This document shows positions 1 through 6,000 of a DNA stretch of 9,084 nt, one piece after another (within the stretch, counting starts at the first letter, position 1; every line of letters starts with the position of its first letter). Made by a program: the position numbers and the translations under genes. This DNA is from an uncultured Clostridia bacterium (GTDB lineage Bacteria > Bacillota > Clostridia > Oscillospirales > CAG-272), in contig CAMJDE010000057.1 in NCBI GenBank assembly GCA_946404295.1, forward strand, positions 1 through 9,084, read 5' to 3'. The notes under the pieces are model-generated. The model was given only the letters and a program-made list of their open reading frames with translations. It was not told the DNA's origin and did not search any database.

Positions 1-216
1 CCGAGCCCCGCAGGGTGAGGCAGCAGGTTGAGTTTGCCACAGGCAAACTCACAGGCGAGCCGCTTGCGGCTCGGTAGACGAATAGGCACTTGCGCCGTCC
101 TGTCGTCTGCTTCGACTATACGCAAGCGCACCCCCGCGCAGGGCCACGCTCCGTTTGCTCCCGAAAAAGAAAAAACAGGATCAAATATCACACAACCCCG
201 ACCTCTGTTTTTGTGA
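1..216. other. Gene-poor stretch rich in inverted repeats
   Basis: No convincing gene is seen here. The first 130 bases are dense in inverted repeats. A 10-bp stem with a 3-base loop lies at 29-51 (GAGTTTGCC/GGCAAACTC core). An 8-bp stem lies at 56-73 (CGAGCCGC/GCGGCTCG), and its right arm can instead pair with CCGAGCC at 1-7. AGACGA (76-81) can pair with TCGTCT (103-108), and CTTGCG (89-94) with CGCAAG (121-126); these last two would cross. No long T-run follows the hairpins on the plus strand, so they are not obvious terminators. An open frame beginning at a TTG at position 28 has no ribosome binding site and an arginine-rich, low-information product. The region could be a dispersed intergenic repeat, the 3' end of an element starting to the left, or a structured RNA. 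The window edge prevents a choice. Confidence 0.4.
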
Positions 217-238
217 CAAGTCGATCAGCGGTTAAAAA

Positions 239-270
239 TTATTAACAATGCATTTAAAGCTTGTTAACAT
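239..270 (+). promoter_or_regulatory. Paired TTRTTAACAW boxes upstream of the lipoprotein promoter
   Basis: TTATTAACAA (239-248) and TTGTTAACAT (261-270) are near-identical 10-mers whose starts are 22 bp apart, close to two helical turns. They sit just upstream of the extended -10 at 288-296. The second contains the palindrome TGTTAACA. The spacing and position fit a regulator binding on one face of the helix, but AT-rich promoter DNA can give this by chance. No regulator gene is in the window. Confidence 0.3.
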
Positions 271-287
271 TTTCGGGAAGGGGGTAG

Positions 288-296
288 TGTTACAAT
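288..296 (+). promoter_or_regulatory. Extended -10 promoter for the 412-aa lipoprotein
   Basis: TGTTACAAT at 288-296 is an extended -10 (TG, one base, TACAAT). A start near 303 would leave a leader of roughly 44 bases before the ATG at 347. No good -35 lies at 17 bp; TTAACA at 264-269 is 21 bp away, so the promoter may rest on the extended -10 or on an activator bound at the upstream boxes. Confidence 0.5.
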
Positions 297-346
297 GAAA
301 CAAGGATACCTATTCTTTAGAATAAGACACAAAAGGAGCATCACTA

Positions 347-1585
347 ATGAAAAAAGTATTGGCGATCATTCTTTGCTTGTCCATCTGCTTGTTTGCGTTC
401 GGCTGTGCTTCCTCCAACTCCGGAAACGACGACGCGGGACAGAACGGCGGAAACGGGATCGGTTCCGACAACGGCAATTCCGGCGGAAACAACGGGAACG
501 GACAGACCGGAAGCGGCAACAAAGACCGTGTGAAGACCCAAGACGAAGTTGCGGATCTGATCGGGGAAAAGTACCTGATTTCGGTCGAGGTGGACAGTTC
601 CTACACCGACGGGAACGGTCAGCGCGTCGAAGAATCGGTCGGCTATACGACCGTTTCGGACGGCGTTTACTCCTATTGGGGAACAAGCGTTGAAAATCTG
701 GAAAACGGATCTCTGTATAAGAGATGCGCCGACGATTCGCTTGCGGTGTACGATTACAACGAAGAGACGGGCGAATACGACAGAATGAGCGTGTTCCCGA
801 CGGAAATCAATCCGTTCAGATCGGTCAGCGTGATTTTCCTTGCCGATCCGGAGATCGAGTTTACGACGAAGACCAGCACGACGTTTCTCGGCAGACCGTG
901 TACGCAGTATAACTATCAGCTGTCGGAAGCTTCGCTCGGCGGCTCGGCGTCGGTTGAAAAGGTATGGATCATCGATAACGCGACCGGCGCTTGCCTGAAG
1001 TTCAACGGAAGCGTGACCGGCAACGGCTTCGGCGTCAGCAGCGGCGCCTCCGGGAACTTTGAAGTGGTGCGCTTTGAGCTGGGCGCCGCGGTGGATCAAT
1101 GCATCAGCGGCATCGTCGAAAAGATCTCGATCAACGAGTGGGACGTCAGCGTTCTTGAGAAACTGGGGTTGAGAGACGCCGGCGGCAGTCACCTTGCTCT
1201 GAACGATATTCTGCAAGCCGCGAACGTCGACGCCGCCAAACTGCAGGTGCGTGAAGTCGAGAACGAGGTTTACGAAGATACCGGAAACGGCAATTACAGC
1301 ACGCAGTATTTTGCAAAACTGTCCGAAACCGAGGGCGAAGAACTCGTCAGAACGATCATTACCAACCTGTATCAATGCGGCGCCAAGTACAACGACGAGG
1401 GAACGCTGTTCGCCGATCCCCTTGACGAACCGTTGTGCTATATCGACAGAGACGGAAACGTGAGTTATTCGTTTATGGCGACGCCGGGCGCGGGCGACCC
1501 CTATCTTGAAGTGCGCGGCGAATGGAACCCCTACGTCAATGGCGGCGTTTGGTCGATCGATTTGTCCGTATATTATCACAACTGA
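347..1585 (+). CDS. Secreted lipoprotein of unknown function, 412 aa
   Basis: The protein starts with two Lys, has a hydrophobic core, and shows a likely lipobox ending Phe-Gly-Cys with Cys20 as the lipidated residue. It would therefore sit on the outer face of the membrane. Residues 21-60 form a Gly/Asn/Ser-rich, unfolded spacer. From about residue 63 the chain becomes a long soluble region rich in alternating beta-type segments with many Thr, Tyr and Val. The stretch around residues 185-225 (CTQYNYQLS, then KVWIIDNATGACLKF) recalls proteins in which beta strands form an open half-barrel of the LolA/LppX type, but I do not recognise a family and this is a guess. The start is fixed by AAAGGAG eight bases or so upstream and by the signal peptide. 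It is monocistronic, with its own promoter and a strong terminator. Cell-surface function is well supported; any further role is unknown. Confidence 0.85.
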   Translation: MKKVLAIILCLSICLFAFGCASSNSGNDDAGQNGGNGIGSDNGNSGGNNGNGQTGSGNKDRVKTQDEVADLIGEKYLISVEVDSSYTDGNGQRVEESVGYTTVSDGVYSYWGTSVENLENGSLYKRCADDSLAVYDYNEETGEYDRMSVFPTEINPFRSVSVIFLADPEIEFTTKTSTTFLGRPCTQYNYQLSEASLGGSASVEKVWIIDNATGACLKFNGSVTGNGFGVSSGASGNFEVVRFELGAAVDQCISGIVEKISINEWDVSVLEKLGLRDAGGSHLALNDILQAANVDAAKLQVREVENEVYEDTGNGNYSTQYFAKLSETEGEELVRTIITNLYQCGAKYNDEGTLFADPLDEPLCYIDRDGNVSYSFMATPGAGDPYLEVRGEWNPYVNGGVWSIDLSVYYHN

Positions 1586-1606
1586 TCGAACCGAAACGTC
1601 CGGTTT

Positions 1607-1644
1607 GCCGGGAGCGGTCGCTTGACCGCTCCCGGCTTTCTTTT
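1607..1644 (+). terminator. Rho-independent terminator after the lipoprotein gene
   Basis: A perfect 13-bp stem (GCCGGGAGCGGTC/GACCGCTCCCGGC) with loop GCTT is followed directly by TTTCTTTT. It lies 21 bases after the lipoprotein stop codon and separates that gene from the operon promoter at 1715. Confidence 0.93.
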
Positions 1645-1654
1645 CCCCGTATAA

Positions 1655-1691
1655 AGATAAGCAACCGTTTTGCAAGAACGGTTGCTTATCT
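1655..1691. repeat. Second long inverted repeat, 15-bp perfect stem
   Basis: AGATAAGCAACCGTT at 1655-1669 is perfectly complementary to 1677-1691 across a 7-base loop. It follows the terminator at 1607-1644 by ten bases and ends 23 bp upstream of the next -35. On the plus strand only CACTTTTCG follows, a weak T-tract. It could be a back-up terminator, an operator for the downstream operon, or a transcript-stabilising hairpin. Confidence 0.6.
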
Positions 1692-1714
1692 CACTTTTCG
1701 CGTATCAACGCCCC

Positions 1715-1743
1715 TTGCTTTTCGGCGGCGGATCGGGTATAAT
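1715..1743 (+). promoter_or_regulatory. Sigma-A-type promoter of the six-gene operon
   Basis: TTGCTT (1715-1720) and a perfect TATAAT (1738-1743) are separated by exactly 17 bp. A start near 1750 gives a leader of about 40 bases before the hydrolase ATG at 1791. No riboswitch is visible in that leader. This is the only clear promoter found between 1645 and 5511. Confidence 0.8.
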
Positions 1744-1790
1744 AAATGTAAAGAAGAAGCTCCGGTTTCAGTAATAGTGAGGGAGAGACA

Positions 1791-2789
1791 ATGAAAAAAG
1801 AAGAACTGATACTCACTGCGGAATGGGACAAAACCTTTCCGAAAAGCGACAGGGTCGATCACGGCAAAGCGACCTTCGTCAACCGCTACGGCATCACGCT
1901 GGCGGCGGATCTTTACGTACCGAAAAGCGCAAGCGGAAAGATGCCCGCGATCGCCGTCTGCGGTCCGTTCGGCGCGGTCAAGGAGCAATGCGCGGGGCTC
2001 TACGCGCAGACGATGGCGGAACGCGGCTACCTGACGCTTGCCTTCGATCCGTCGTTTACCGGCGAGAGCGGCGGCAACGTCCGCTTTATGGCGTCGCCCG
2101 ACGTCAACACCGAGGACTTTATGGCGGCGGTGGATTACCTGTCTCTCCGGGAGGACGTCGACCCGGACCGGATCGGCATCATCGGGATCTGCGGTTGGGG
2201 CGGAATGGCGCTCAATACGGCGGCGCTCGACACGCGCGTCAAGGCGACCGTCGCCGCGACGATGTACGATATGACCCGCGTCAACGCGAAGGGTTATTTT
2301 GACGCGGAGGACAGCGAGGAGGCGCGCTACCGCAAAAAAGCCGCCCTGTGCGCGCAGCGGCTGAAAGACCTTGCAAACGGTTCCTATCAACTCGGCGGCG
2401 GAGTGGTCGATCCGCTGCCCGCGGACGCGCCCTTTTTCGTCAAGGATTACTACGATTACTACAAAACGCCGCGCGGGTATCATCCGCGCTCGCTCAACTC
2501 GAACGACGGCTGGAACGTGATCGGCTGCGAGTCGTTTCTCAATCAGCCGATCCTGCAGTATGCAAACGAGATCCGCTCCGCCGTTCTGATCGTTCACGGC
2601 GAAAAGGCGCACTCCCTCTATTTCGGTCGCGACGCCTACGAGAATATGATCCGGGGCAGCAAATACGCGGACAATAAGGAATTGCTGATCGTCAAGGGAG
2701 CGGTGCACACCGACCTCTACGACGGAGGCGGAAAAAACGCGATCCCGTTTGACAAGATCGACGCGTTTATGAGGAGATATCTCAAATGA
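1791..2789 (+). CDS. Alpha/beta hydrolase with Cys nucleophile elbow (dienelactone hydrolase/YcjY-like)
   Basis: This is a 332-aa cytoplasmic alpha/beta-hydrolase without a signal peptide. The N-terminal strands carry the pattern GITLAADLYVP (34-44), usual for hydrolases of the X-Pro-dipeptidase/YcjY and dienelactone hydrolase group. The nucleophile elbow is GICGWGG (132-138), placing Cys134 where most relatives have Ser. Dienelactone hydrolases also use Cys at this position, so this may be a true catalytic Cys. His306 in GAVHTDLYDG is the likely catalytic base, and VHGEKAHS (268-275) lies on the strand that usually precedes the acid residue. The start is preceded by a moderate AGGGAGAG site just downstream of the operon promoter. 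It is the first gene of the operon and overlaps the next gene by 4 bases (ATGA), which suggests coupled translation. The likely reaction is ester or lactone-type hydrolysis; the substrate is unknown. Confidence 0.9.
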   Translation: MKKEELILTAEWDKTFPKSDRVDHGKATFVNRYGITLAADLYVPKSASGKMPAIAVCGPFGAVKEQCAGLYAQTMAERGYLTLAFDPSFTGESGGNVRFMASPDVNTEDFMAAVDYLSLREDVDPDRIGIIGICGWGGMALNTAALDTRVKATVAATMYDMTRVNAKGYFDAEDSEEARYRKKAALCAQRLKDLANGSYQLGGGVVDPLPADAPFFVKDYYDYYKTPRGYHPRSLNSNDGWNVIGCESFLNQPILQYANEIRSAVLIVHGEKAHSLYFGRDAYENMIRGSKYADNKELLIVKGAVHTDLYDGGGKNAIPFDKIDAFMRRYLK

Positions 2790-3340
2790 GTCACGCGTTG
2801 GTCCGATCCCGTAATCTTCTCCTCGCCGTCGCGCTCTGCCTTGCGATCCTTCTCGCCGGATGCGGAGCGCCGACGACGACGGCGACGAGCGAAGAAAGCG
2901 AGCCCGCGGGCGAAACGACGGCGACGAGCGAAGAAAGCAAGCCCGCGGGCGAAACGACGGTGCAGGCAACCGAGGAGGAAACGACCGTGAACGGTACGAT
3001 GAAACTGTATATAGGAGAGATCGAAGTCCCCGTCTCGTGGCTGGAAAACGAGTCGGTCGCGGCGCTGAAAGAACTGGCGAAGGGCGGCTTGACCATCGAG
3101 GCGTCGATGCACGGCGGGTTTGAACAGTACGGACCGCTCGGCGCGGATCTGCCGAGAAACGACAAAGAGACCGTGACCGCCCCCGGCGATATCGTACTCT
3201 ACTCCGGGAATCAGATCGTCGTGTTCTACGGCACCAATACGTGGCGCTACACGCGTCTGGGACACGTCGCGCTCTCGCAGGCGGAGTTGACCGACCTGCT
3301 CGCGAACGGAAACGTCAGAATAACGCTGCAAAGCGAGTAA
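2786..3340 (+). CDS. Lipoprotein with cyclophilin-like fold domain
   Basis: The 184-aa product has a signal peptide (Arg-containing start, hydrophobic 11-24) and the lipobox LLAGC, so Cys26 is lipidated and the protein is anchored outside the membrane. Residues 27-70 are a Thr/Glu/Ser-rich spacer containing two copies of a 13-residue unit (TATSEESEPAGET). Residues 72-182 match the small bacterial cyclophilin-like-fold family (start MKLYIGEIEVPV, then ASMHGGFEQYGPLG at about 107-120, and PGDIVLYSGNQIVVFYG at 133-149). This family is often found beside oxidoreductases such as flavodoxins and aldo/keto reductases. It is usually cytoplasmic and unfused, so the lipoprotein form here is notable. 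It is not evidently a prolyl isomerase; the biochemical role is unknown. The ATG overlaps the stop codon of the hydrolase gene. Confidence 0.88.
   Translation: MSHALVRSRNLLLAVALCLAILLAGCGAPTTTATSEESEPAGETTATSEESKPAGETTVQATEEETTVNGTMKLYIGEIEVPVSWLENESVAALKELAKGGLTIEASMHGGFEQYGPLGADLPRNDKETVTAPGDIVLYSGNQIVVFYGTNTWRYTRLGHVALSQAELTDLLANGNVRITLQSE
2876..2958 (+). repeat. 39-bp tandem duplication in the lipoprotein spacer
   Basis: Bases 2881-2919 are repeated at 2920-2958 with one difference (G at 2900, A at 2939, changing Glu to Lys), and the match extends five bases to the left. The unit is in frame and encodes 13 residues, so it lengthens the surface spacer without breaking the gene. One mismatch in 39 suggests a recent duplication by slippage. 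Confidence 0.9.
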
Positions 3341-3353
3341 AGGAGAAAATAAA

Positions 3354-3917
3354 ATGAAAAAACAGATCAAAACGACCGAAGCGATCTTTCCGATGCCGGT
3401 GCTTCTCATCTCGACCTTCAACGAGGACGGGAGCGTCGACGTGATGAACGCGGCGTGGGGCACGATGCTCGCCAGCGATACGGTCGCGCTCAACCTGACC
3501 GAAACGCACACCACCGTAAAGAACCTCAAGGCGCGCGGGGGGTTCGTCGTGCATATCGCCGACGCGAAGCACGTCGCCGAGGCGGACTGGTTCGGCTGCG
3601 TACACGGAAGCGCGGATCCCGACAAATTCAAAAAGTCGGGCTTGACCTTTGAAAAATCGACGCTCGTCGACGCGCCGATCATCAACGAACTGCCGATCGC
3701 CATGGAATGTGCGTTCGTCGAATACCAGAACGACGAGACCGGGATCGGCGTGATCGGCAAGGTCCTCCGCACGACGGTCGAGGAATCCAAAATGAAGGAC
3801 GGAAAGGTCGACGTCGACGCGCTCGAAGCGATCGCGTTCGATCCCTACACCCACGGCTATTACAAGGTCGGCGGCAGGGTCGGAGAGGCGTTCAAGGACG
3901 GCTTGAAGCTGAAATGA
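3354..3917 (+). CDS. Flavin reductase-family flavoprotein (flavoredoxin-like)
   Basis: The 187-aa soluble protein has the layout of the flavin reductase-like, FMN-binding split-barrel family. IFPMPVLLIST (11-21) forms the first strand, NAAWGTMLASD (32-42) and LTETHTTVKNL (48-58) are the usual flavin-contact segments, and FVVHIADAKH (64-73) is followed by a helix and a loop. Clostridial and archaeal members bind FMN and pass electrons to partner proteins or reduce free flavin; which applies here cannot be told. Start: AAAGGAG before ATG, 13 bases after the previous stop. Its stop codon overlaps the start of the next gene, a putative monooxygenase, by 4 bases. That makes a reductase-oxygenase or shared-redox partnership plausible, though a flavin-free ABM enzyme would not need it. 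Confidence 0.9.
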   Translation: MKKQIKTTEAIFPMPVLLISTFNEDGSVDVMNAAWGTMLASDTVALNLTETHTTVKNLKARGGFVVHIADAKHVAEADWFGCVHGSADPDKFKKSGLTFEKSTLVDAPIINELPIAMECAFVEYQNDETGIGVIGKVLRTTVEESKMKDGKVDVDALEAIAFDPYTHGYYKVGGRVGEAFKDGLKLK

Positions 3918-4243
3918 CGAGCGTCACGGTCAATCTGTACTACACCGGACGGAACGGTTCCGCCCGCGCTTTCGTGAACGAAATGACCGAAAGCGGGATC
4001 GTCGACGCGATCCGTCGGGAAGAGGGCAATCTGCGGTACGCCTATTTCTTCTCCGCGGACGATCCGGAAACGGTGCTGCTGATCGATTCGTGGGACGGTC
4101 AGGCGGCGCTGGATCGACACCACGCAAGCCCGCTGATGGCACGGATCGCGGCGCTTCGCGAAAAATACGATCTTCACACGAGAGCGGAGCGCTTTATCCC
4201 GTCGGAGGGGGAACCCTCGGACGAACGGTATCTCCGAAAATAA
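3914..4243 (+). CDS. ABM-superfamily small monooxygenase-like protein
   Basis: This is a 109-aa single-domain protein in the antibiotic biosynthesis monooxygenase (ABM, dimeric alpha/beta barrel) size range. Features are a first strand VTVNLYYTG (4-12), a helix containing GSARAFVNEM, the middle strands LRYAYFFSADDPETVLLIDSW (40-60), and the helix ALDRHHASPLMARIAAL (65-81), where the HxxSP pattern is typical of YgiN-like quinol monooxygenases. Members act on quinols, polyketides or haem without a classical cofactor; some have no known activity. It begins at the ATGA that also ends the flavin reductase gene, so it is almost certainly translated by coupling. The longer open frame upstream lies inside the flavin reductase gene and is not used. 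Assignment to the superfamily is good; the substrate is unknown. Confidence 0.85.
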   Translation: MTSVTVNLYYTGRNGSARAFVNEMTESGIVDAIRREEGNLRYAYFFSADDPETVLLIDSWDGQAALDRHHASPLMARIAALREKYDLHTRAERFIPSEGEPSDERYLRK

Positions 4244-4258
4244 GAAAAGAGGTCGGTT

Positions 4259-5023
4259 ATGAAAGAGAAAATCGTACAGACCGCGGGCAGGGCCGCGCTC
4301 GGTGATTTTGCGCCCGCGTTCGCGCACTACAACGACGATATCCTGTTCGGCGAGAACTGGAACGACGGGGACGTCGACCTGAAAACGAGATGTATCGTTA
4401 CCGTCGTTTCGCTGATGGCGCAGGGGATCGCCGACGGCAGTCTGCGGTATCACCTTGAAAACGCCAAAGCCCATGGCGTATGCCGCAAGGAAATGGCGGC
4501 GATCATCACGCACGCCGCGTTCTACGTCGGCTGGCCGAAAGCGTGGGCAGCGTTCCGTCTGGCGAAGGAGGTCTACGGGGAAAGCGCCGCCGCGTCGACC
4601 GAAAGAGACGATTACCAAAACTCGATCTTCTTCCCCATCGGAGAGGAAAACCCCTACGGCAGCTATTTCGTCGGCAAGAGTTACCTCGCGCCGCTGTCGA
4701 CCGATCCGCTGCCGCTCTATAACGTCACGTTCGAACCCGGTTGCCGCAACAACTGGCACGTCCACCGCGCAAAAACCGGCGGGGGGCAAACCTTGATCTG
4801 CGTCGGCGGGCGCGGGTATTACCGGGAATGGGGAAAAGACCCCGTCCCCCTGACGCTGGGCAGCGTCGTCAATATTCCCGCAAACGTCAAACATTGGCAC
4901 GGCGCGGCGCCCGACAGTTGGTTTTCTCACCTTGCCGTCGAGATCCCCGGCGAGGGCGCCTCTACCGAATGGTGCGAGCCGGTCTCTGACGAAGAATACG
5001 CCCGCCTGAAATCGGGCGACTGA
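4259..5023 (+). CDS. Carboxymuconolactone decarboxylase-cupin fusion protein
   Basis: The 254-aa protein joins two domains. Residues about 1-108 are a carboxymuconolactone decarboxylase (CMD)-type helical domain, with TRCIVTVVSLMA (43-54), a YHLENAKAHGV segment (64-74) and the signature KEMAAIITHAAFYVGWPKAW (77-96). It lacks the CxxC of AhpD, so peroxidase activity of that type is not expected. Residues about 125-240 are a cupin: GCRNNWHVHRAKTGGGQTLI (161-180) gives metal ligands His167 and His169 with Gln177 in the usual Glu position, and GSVVNIPANVKHWHGAAPDS (201-220) gives His212 or His214. CMD-cupin fusions are common in Firmicutes and Bacteroidetes beside reductases and hydrolases and are poorly characterised. 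Start: AAGAGG six or so bases upstream, 15 bases after the monooxygenase stop. Likely role: conversion of a small, possibly aromatic or lactone-like compound. Confidence 0.92.
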   Translation: MKEKIVQTAGRAALGDFAPAFAHYNDDILFGENWNDGDVDLKTRCIVTVVSLMAQGIADGSLRYHLENAKAHGVCRKEMAAIITHAAFYVGWPKAWAAFRLAKEVYGESAAASTERDDYQNSIFFPIGEENPYGSYFVGKSYLAPLSTDPLPLYNVTFEPGCRNNWHVHRAKTGGGQTLICVGGRGYYREWGKDPVPLTLGSVVNIPANVKHWHGAAPDSWFSHLAVEIPGEGASTEWCEPVSDEEYARLKSGD

Positions 5024-5040
5024 CCCTTGCGGAGGTAACG

Positions 5041-5511
5041 ATGACGCAAACGAACGAAGCCGCAGCGCTCTCCGACCTGCCCGAACTGATGCGCGGGCTG
5101 CTCTCGGGCGAGAGCGACGAGATCGCCGATCTGGCGAACGCCGCCGCGCTGATCTACGATACCGTCCCCGACCTGAACTGGGCGGGGTTCTACCGCCTGC
5201 TGCCGGACGGCGAACTGATCCTCGGTCCGTTCCAGGGCAAACCCGCCTGCGTTCGGATCAAGGCGGGGCGCGGCGTCTGCGGCAAAGCCGTTGAAAGCGG
5301 CGAGCCGCTCGTCGTCCCCGACGTCCACGCTTTTCCGGGTCACATCGCCTGCGACGCCGCGTCGGCGTCGGAGATGGTCGTCCCGCTCCGCCGCAAAGAC
5401 GGTACGGTTTTCGGCGTGCTCGACCTCGACAGCGCGACCCCCGCCCGCTTCGCCCCGATCCGTGAGATCATCCTCGCGACGGCAAAGGTGATCGAAGAGG
5501 CGGTGGGGTGA
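5041..5511 (+). CDS. msrC: Free methionine-(R)-sulfoxide reductase (GAF-domain, fRMsr)
   Basis: This 156-aa protein is a single GAF domain of the fRMsr family, which reduces free L-methionine-(R)-sulfoxide with electrons from thioredoxin. The family signature is complete: DLNWAGFYRL (44-53), LGPFQGKPACVRI (61-73), GRGVCGKA (77-83), then VHAFPGHIACDAASASEMVV (95-114) and GVLDLDS (125-131). The three family cysteines are present as Cys70, Cys80 and Cys104, with Cys104 the expected catalytic residue. Length matches the family. Start: GGAGG seven bases before ATG, 17 bases after the cupin gene stop, so it is the last clear member of the operon. A methionine-oxidation repair enzyme here supports an oxidative-stress or oxidant-generating context. 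A 7-bp hairpin (5508-5527) spans its stop codon but has no T-tract. Confidence 0.95.
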   Translation: MTQTNEAAALSDLPELMRGLLSGESDEIADLANAAALIYDTVPDLNWAGFYRLLPDGELILGPFQGKPACVRIKAGRGVCGKAVESGEPLVVPDVHAFPGHIACDAASASEMVVPLRRKDGTVFGVLDLDSATPARFAPIREIILATAKVIEEAVG

Positions 5512-5628
5512 TCTAAAGAAAGATCACGCGCCAATGTATGGAAAATATAAAAAGGTTTACGTTGTAACCTACAAAGCATTCGGCAGGATTTGCGGAATCT
5601 GTCCAAATTTCAAACAGGAGAAATGAAA

Positions 5629-6000
5629 ATGGGATCAAAAAACAGATTGAGAAATGCGGAAGACAAGTACATAGAAGAGTTGCACGAATGGTTGACGAAC
5701 CCCAAAAACGAGGATTTGCCCAACGAAGTGGTAACTCCTAAAATTGAAGCCGCTTTCCACGCGTTTCTGCAGGAGCTTCTTCAGAACGAGGATGAATGCG
5801 CCGCGTATATATCAGCGGGTGGCGTGATGAATGAACTCGATTTGCTCCCATTGATTTTTGAACATTTCAAAAGCCGCAAAATCTATGAAGCAATAAAATC
5901 CAATTGTGAGGTTGCTTTCTCTCACAAGTTGTTTACCGAATCCGAAGAAATCGAACGGAAAAGAAGAGAAATGCTTTCGTGTATGGAAACCTTTTTCTAA
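5629..6000 (+). CDS. Hypothetical acidic helical protein, 123 aa
   Basis: No family is recognised. The protein is soluble, rich in Glu and Leu, and predicted by eye to be mostly helical (KYIEELHEWLT, AAFHAFLQELLQNEDECAAYI, LPLIFEHFKSRKIYEAI, EEIERKRREMLSCMETFF). There is no signal peptide, membrane segment or zinc site. ATG 5629 is chosen because AGGAG at 5616-5620 sits eight bases upstream; the in-frame ATG at 5623 is too close, and a TTG at 5590 has only a weak AGGA. The gene stands in DNA much poorer in G+C than the operon (line 5881-5940 is 35% by hand count), which suggests acquisition. Size, acidity and pairing with another small acidic ORF resemble immunity or antitoxin-type proteins, but nothing in the sequence proves that. 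Confidence 0.75.
   Translation: MGSKNRLRNAEDKYIEELHEWLTNPKNEDLPNEVVTPKIEAAFHAFLQELLQNEDECAAYISAGGVMNELDLLPLIFEHFKSRKIYEAIKSNCEVAFSHKLFTESEEIERKRREMLSCMETFF

Noticed and set aside
28..216. 62-codon frame starting at TTG in the left-edge region
   Set aside because: No ribosome binding site; overlaps the inverted repeats; the product is Arg-rich without a recognisable pattern.
344..1675. 443-codon open frame on the minus strand opposite the lipoprotein gene
   Set aside because: It is antisense to a gene with a signal peptide, ribosome binding site, promoter and terminator; its product is Val/Arg-rich with no motifs.
2876..2958. Short direct repeat as a CRISPR-like array
   Set aside because: Only two abutting units with no spacers, in frame inside a lipoprotein gene.
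1686..2969. 427-codon open frame on the minus strand opposite the hydrolase gene
   Set aside because: Arg-rich, repetitive start, no ribosome binding site, and opposite a clear alpha/beta hydrolase. GC-rich codon bias keeps the antisense frame open.
3860..4930. 356-codon minus-strand open frame opposite the monooxygenase and CMD-cupin genes
   Set aside because: Antisense to two genes with recognisable domains; no start signal or motifs.
5508..5527. Hairpin spanning the fRMsr stop codon as a terminator
   Set aside because: Seven-bp stem followed by GCGCC with no T-tract, so termination is not supported.
5590..5628. Upstream TTG start for the 123-aa protein
   Set aside because: AGGAG at 5616-5620 is ideally placed for the ATG at 5629, while the TTG has only a weak AGGA.
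5512..5628. Promoter for the two small AT-rich genes (TATAAA at about 5550)
   Set aside because: No -35 at a usable distance; the genes may have a weak promoter or be read through from fRMsr, but this cannot be shown.
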